NCBI GenBank assembly: GCA_944384205.1
Contig: CALWSL010000002.1
Location: 163,176-227,175, forward strand
DNA length: 64,000 bases
From: an uncultured Acetatifactor sp.
GTDB lineage: Bacteria > Bacillota > Clostridia > Lachnospirales > Lachnospiraceae
Direction: 5' to 3'
Shown: piece by piece, positions 63,788 through 64,000 of the stretch
Layout of the letters: every line of letters begins with the position of its first letter
How positions within the stretch are numbered: position 1 is the stretch's first letter
The notes under the pieces: model-generated
Told to the model about the DNA's origin: nothing
The model's database searches: none
What the model saw: only the letters and a program-made list of their open reading frames with translations
Program-made: the position numbers and the translations under genes

Positions 63788-64000
63788 TTATTGTCTGATA
63801 CCGGTATCCGGATTGAAATAATATTCTACTCCTTCGATTACTGCCGTTCCTTTTGCCATCGTTCCGTAAATGTAATCAAAGAAATACGTTCCTGCCTCGG
63901 TGGTCTGCCAGCCCTTAATCATATGTCCGTTCTCATCGTAACGTACCCACTTGCCGCAGCGCTCGCCGTTTTCATTGGTGTAATCGCCCCAGTCGCCTGC
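63788..64000 (-). CDS. C-terminal end of a second wall-binding repeat protein, 5' part beyond window
   Basis: Seventy codons and a TAA are visible, with the 5' part cut by the window. The reading AGDWGDYTNENGERCGKWVR, then YDENGHMIKGWQTTEAGTYF and EYYFNPDTGIRQ, is almost identical to the last unit of the GH81 protein, at both protein and DNA level. This is the last part of a cell-wall-binding repeat. What domain lies before it cannot be seen; a related surface hydrolase is likely. The gene pair probably arose by duplication. Confidence 0.88.
   Translation of the reverse strand, partial: AGDWGDYTNENGERCGKWVRYDENGHMIKGWQTTEAGTYFFDYIYGTMAKGTAVIEGVEYYFNPDTGIRQ

Overview
The window looks like a chromosomal segment of a Clostridia member, most likely Lachnospiraceae. 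The evidence is a SCIFF peptide with its radical SAM maturase beside TIGR04086 and SecDF, a Firmicutes-type division and cell-wall (dcw) cluster, a PASTA kinase with its PP2C phosphatase, a YugP-type peptidase, a DUF5685/DnaJ pair, and low-to-moderate GC. MurE carries the DNPR motif expected for meso-diaminopimelate peptidoglycan. No rRNA, tRNA or CRISPR array was seen.

Layout. (1) 1-10420, minus strand: dcw cluster mraZ-rsmH-ftsL-two class B PBPs-mraY-murD-ftsW-murA (murA cut by the window edge). A promoter and four 10-bp MraZ boxes precede it. (2) 10580-12628: lgt and ychF. (3) 12641-22705: an accessory island with recombinase remnants (a 3' piece of a tyrosine integrase and a 20-codon leader ORF under a strong promoter), a truncated DacA coupled by ATGA to a class D beta-lactamase lipoprotein, a decayed DUF4097 gene, an ABC exporter with a divergent MerR regulator, and a plus-strand, visibly GC-richer cassette of response regulator, kinase, ABC ATPase and FtsX permease. 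(4) 22768-37104, minus: a housekeeping run recJ-murE-priA-def-fmt-yugP-rsmB-rlmN-PP2C-PASTA kinase-rsgA, mostly tightly spaced or overlapping. (5) 37357-38588, plus: an acetyltransferase and a small cupin. (6) 38734-40685, minus: zinc-ribbon membrane protein, DUF5685 protein and a J-domain protein. (7) 40836-45257, minus: TIGR04086, scfA (SCIFF), scfB and secDF. (8) 45411-46718, plus: CNNM/HlyC-type transporter. (9) 46783-54956, minus: phosphate regulon pstSCAB-phoU, Na/Pi cotransporter and PhoP/PhoR, with two 11-bp-periodic PHO boxes. (10) 55114-57800, minus: GntR/YtrA-type regulator with an ABC ATPase and two permeases, behind a perfect 11-bp-arm operator. (11) 57956-64000, minus: a large secreted GH81 beta-1,3-glucanase interrupted by a single in-frame TGA, and the tail of a second protein with near-identical wall-binding repeats.

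How it fits together. Much of the window serves envelope construction: precursor synthesis (murA, murD, murE, mraY), septal machinery (ftsL, ftsW, PBPs), envelope sensing (PASTA kinase/PP2C), protein export and lipidation (secDF, lgt). The island adds beta-lactam and probably peptide-antibiotic defence. The points most worth a second look are the DacA'/class D beta-lactamase pair, the DUF5685 protein with a prenyl-synthase-like second aspartate motif, the two-hairpin leader and inverted repeats around the kinase/ABC cassette, and the TGA-interrupted GH81 enzyme. Nothing here can be declared a new system from sequence alone.
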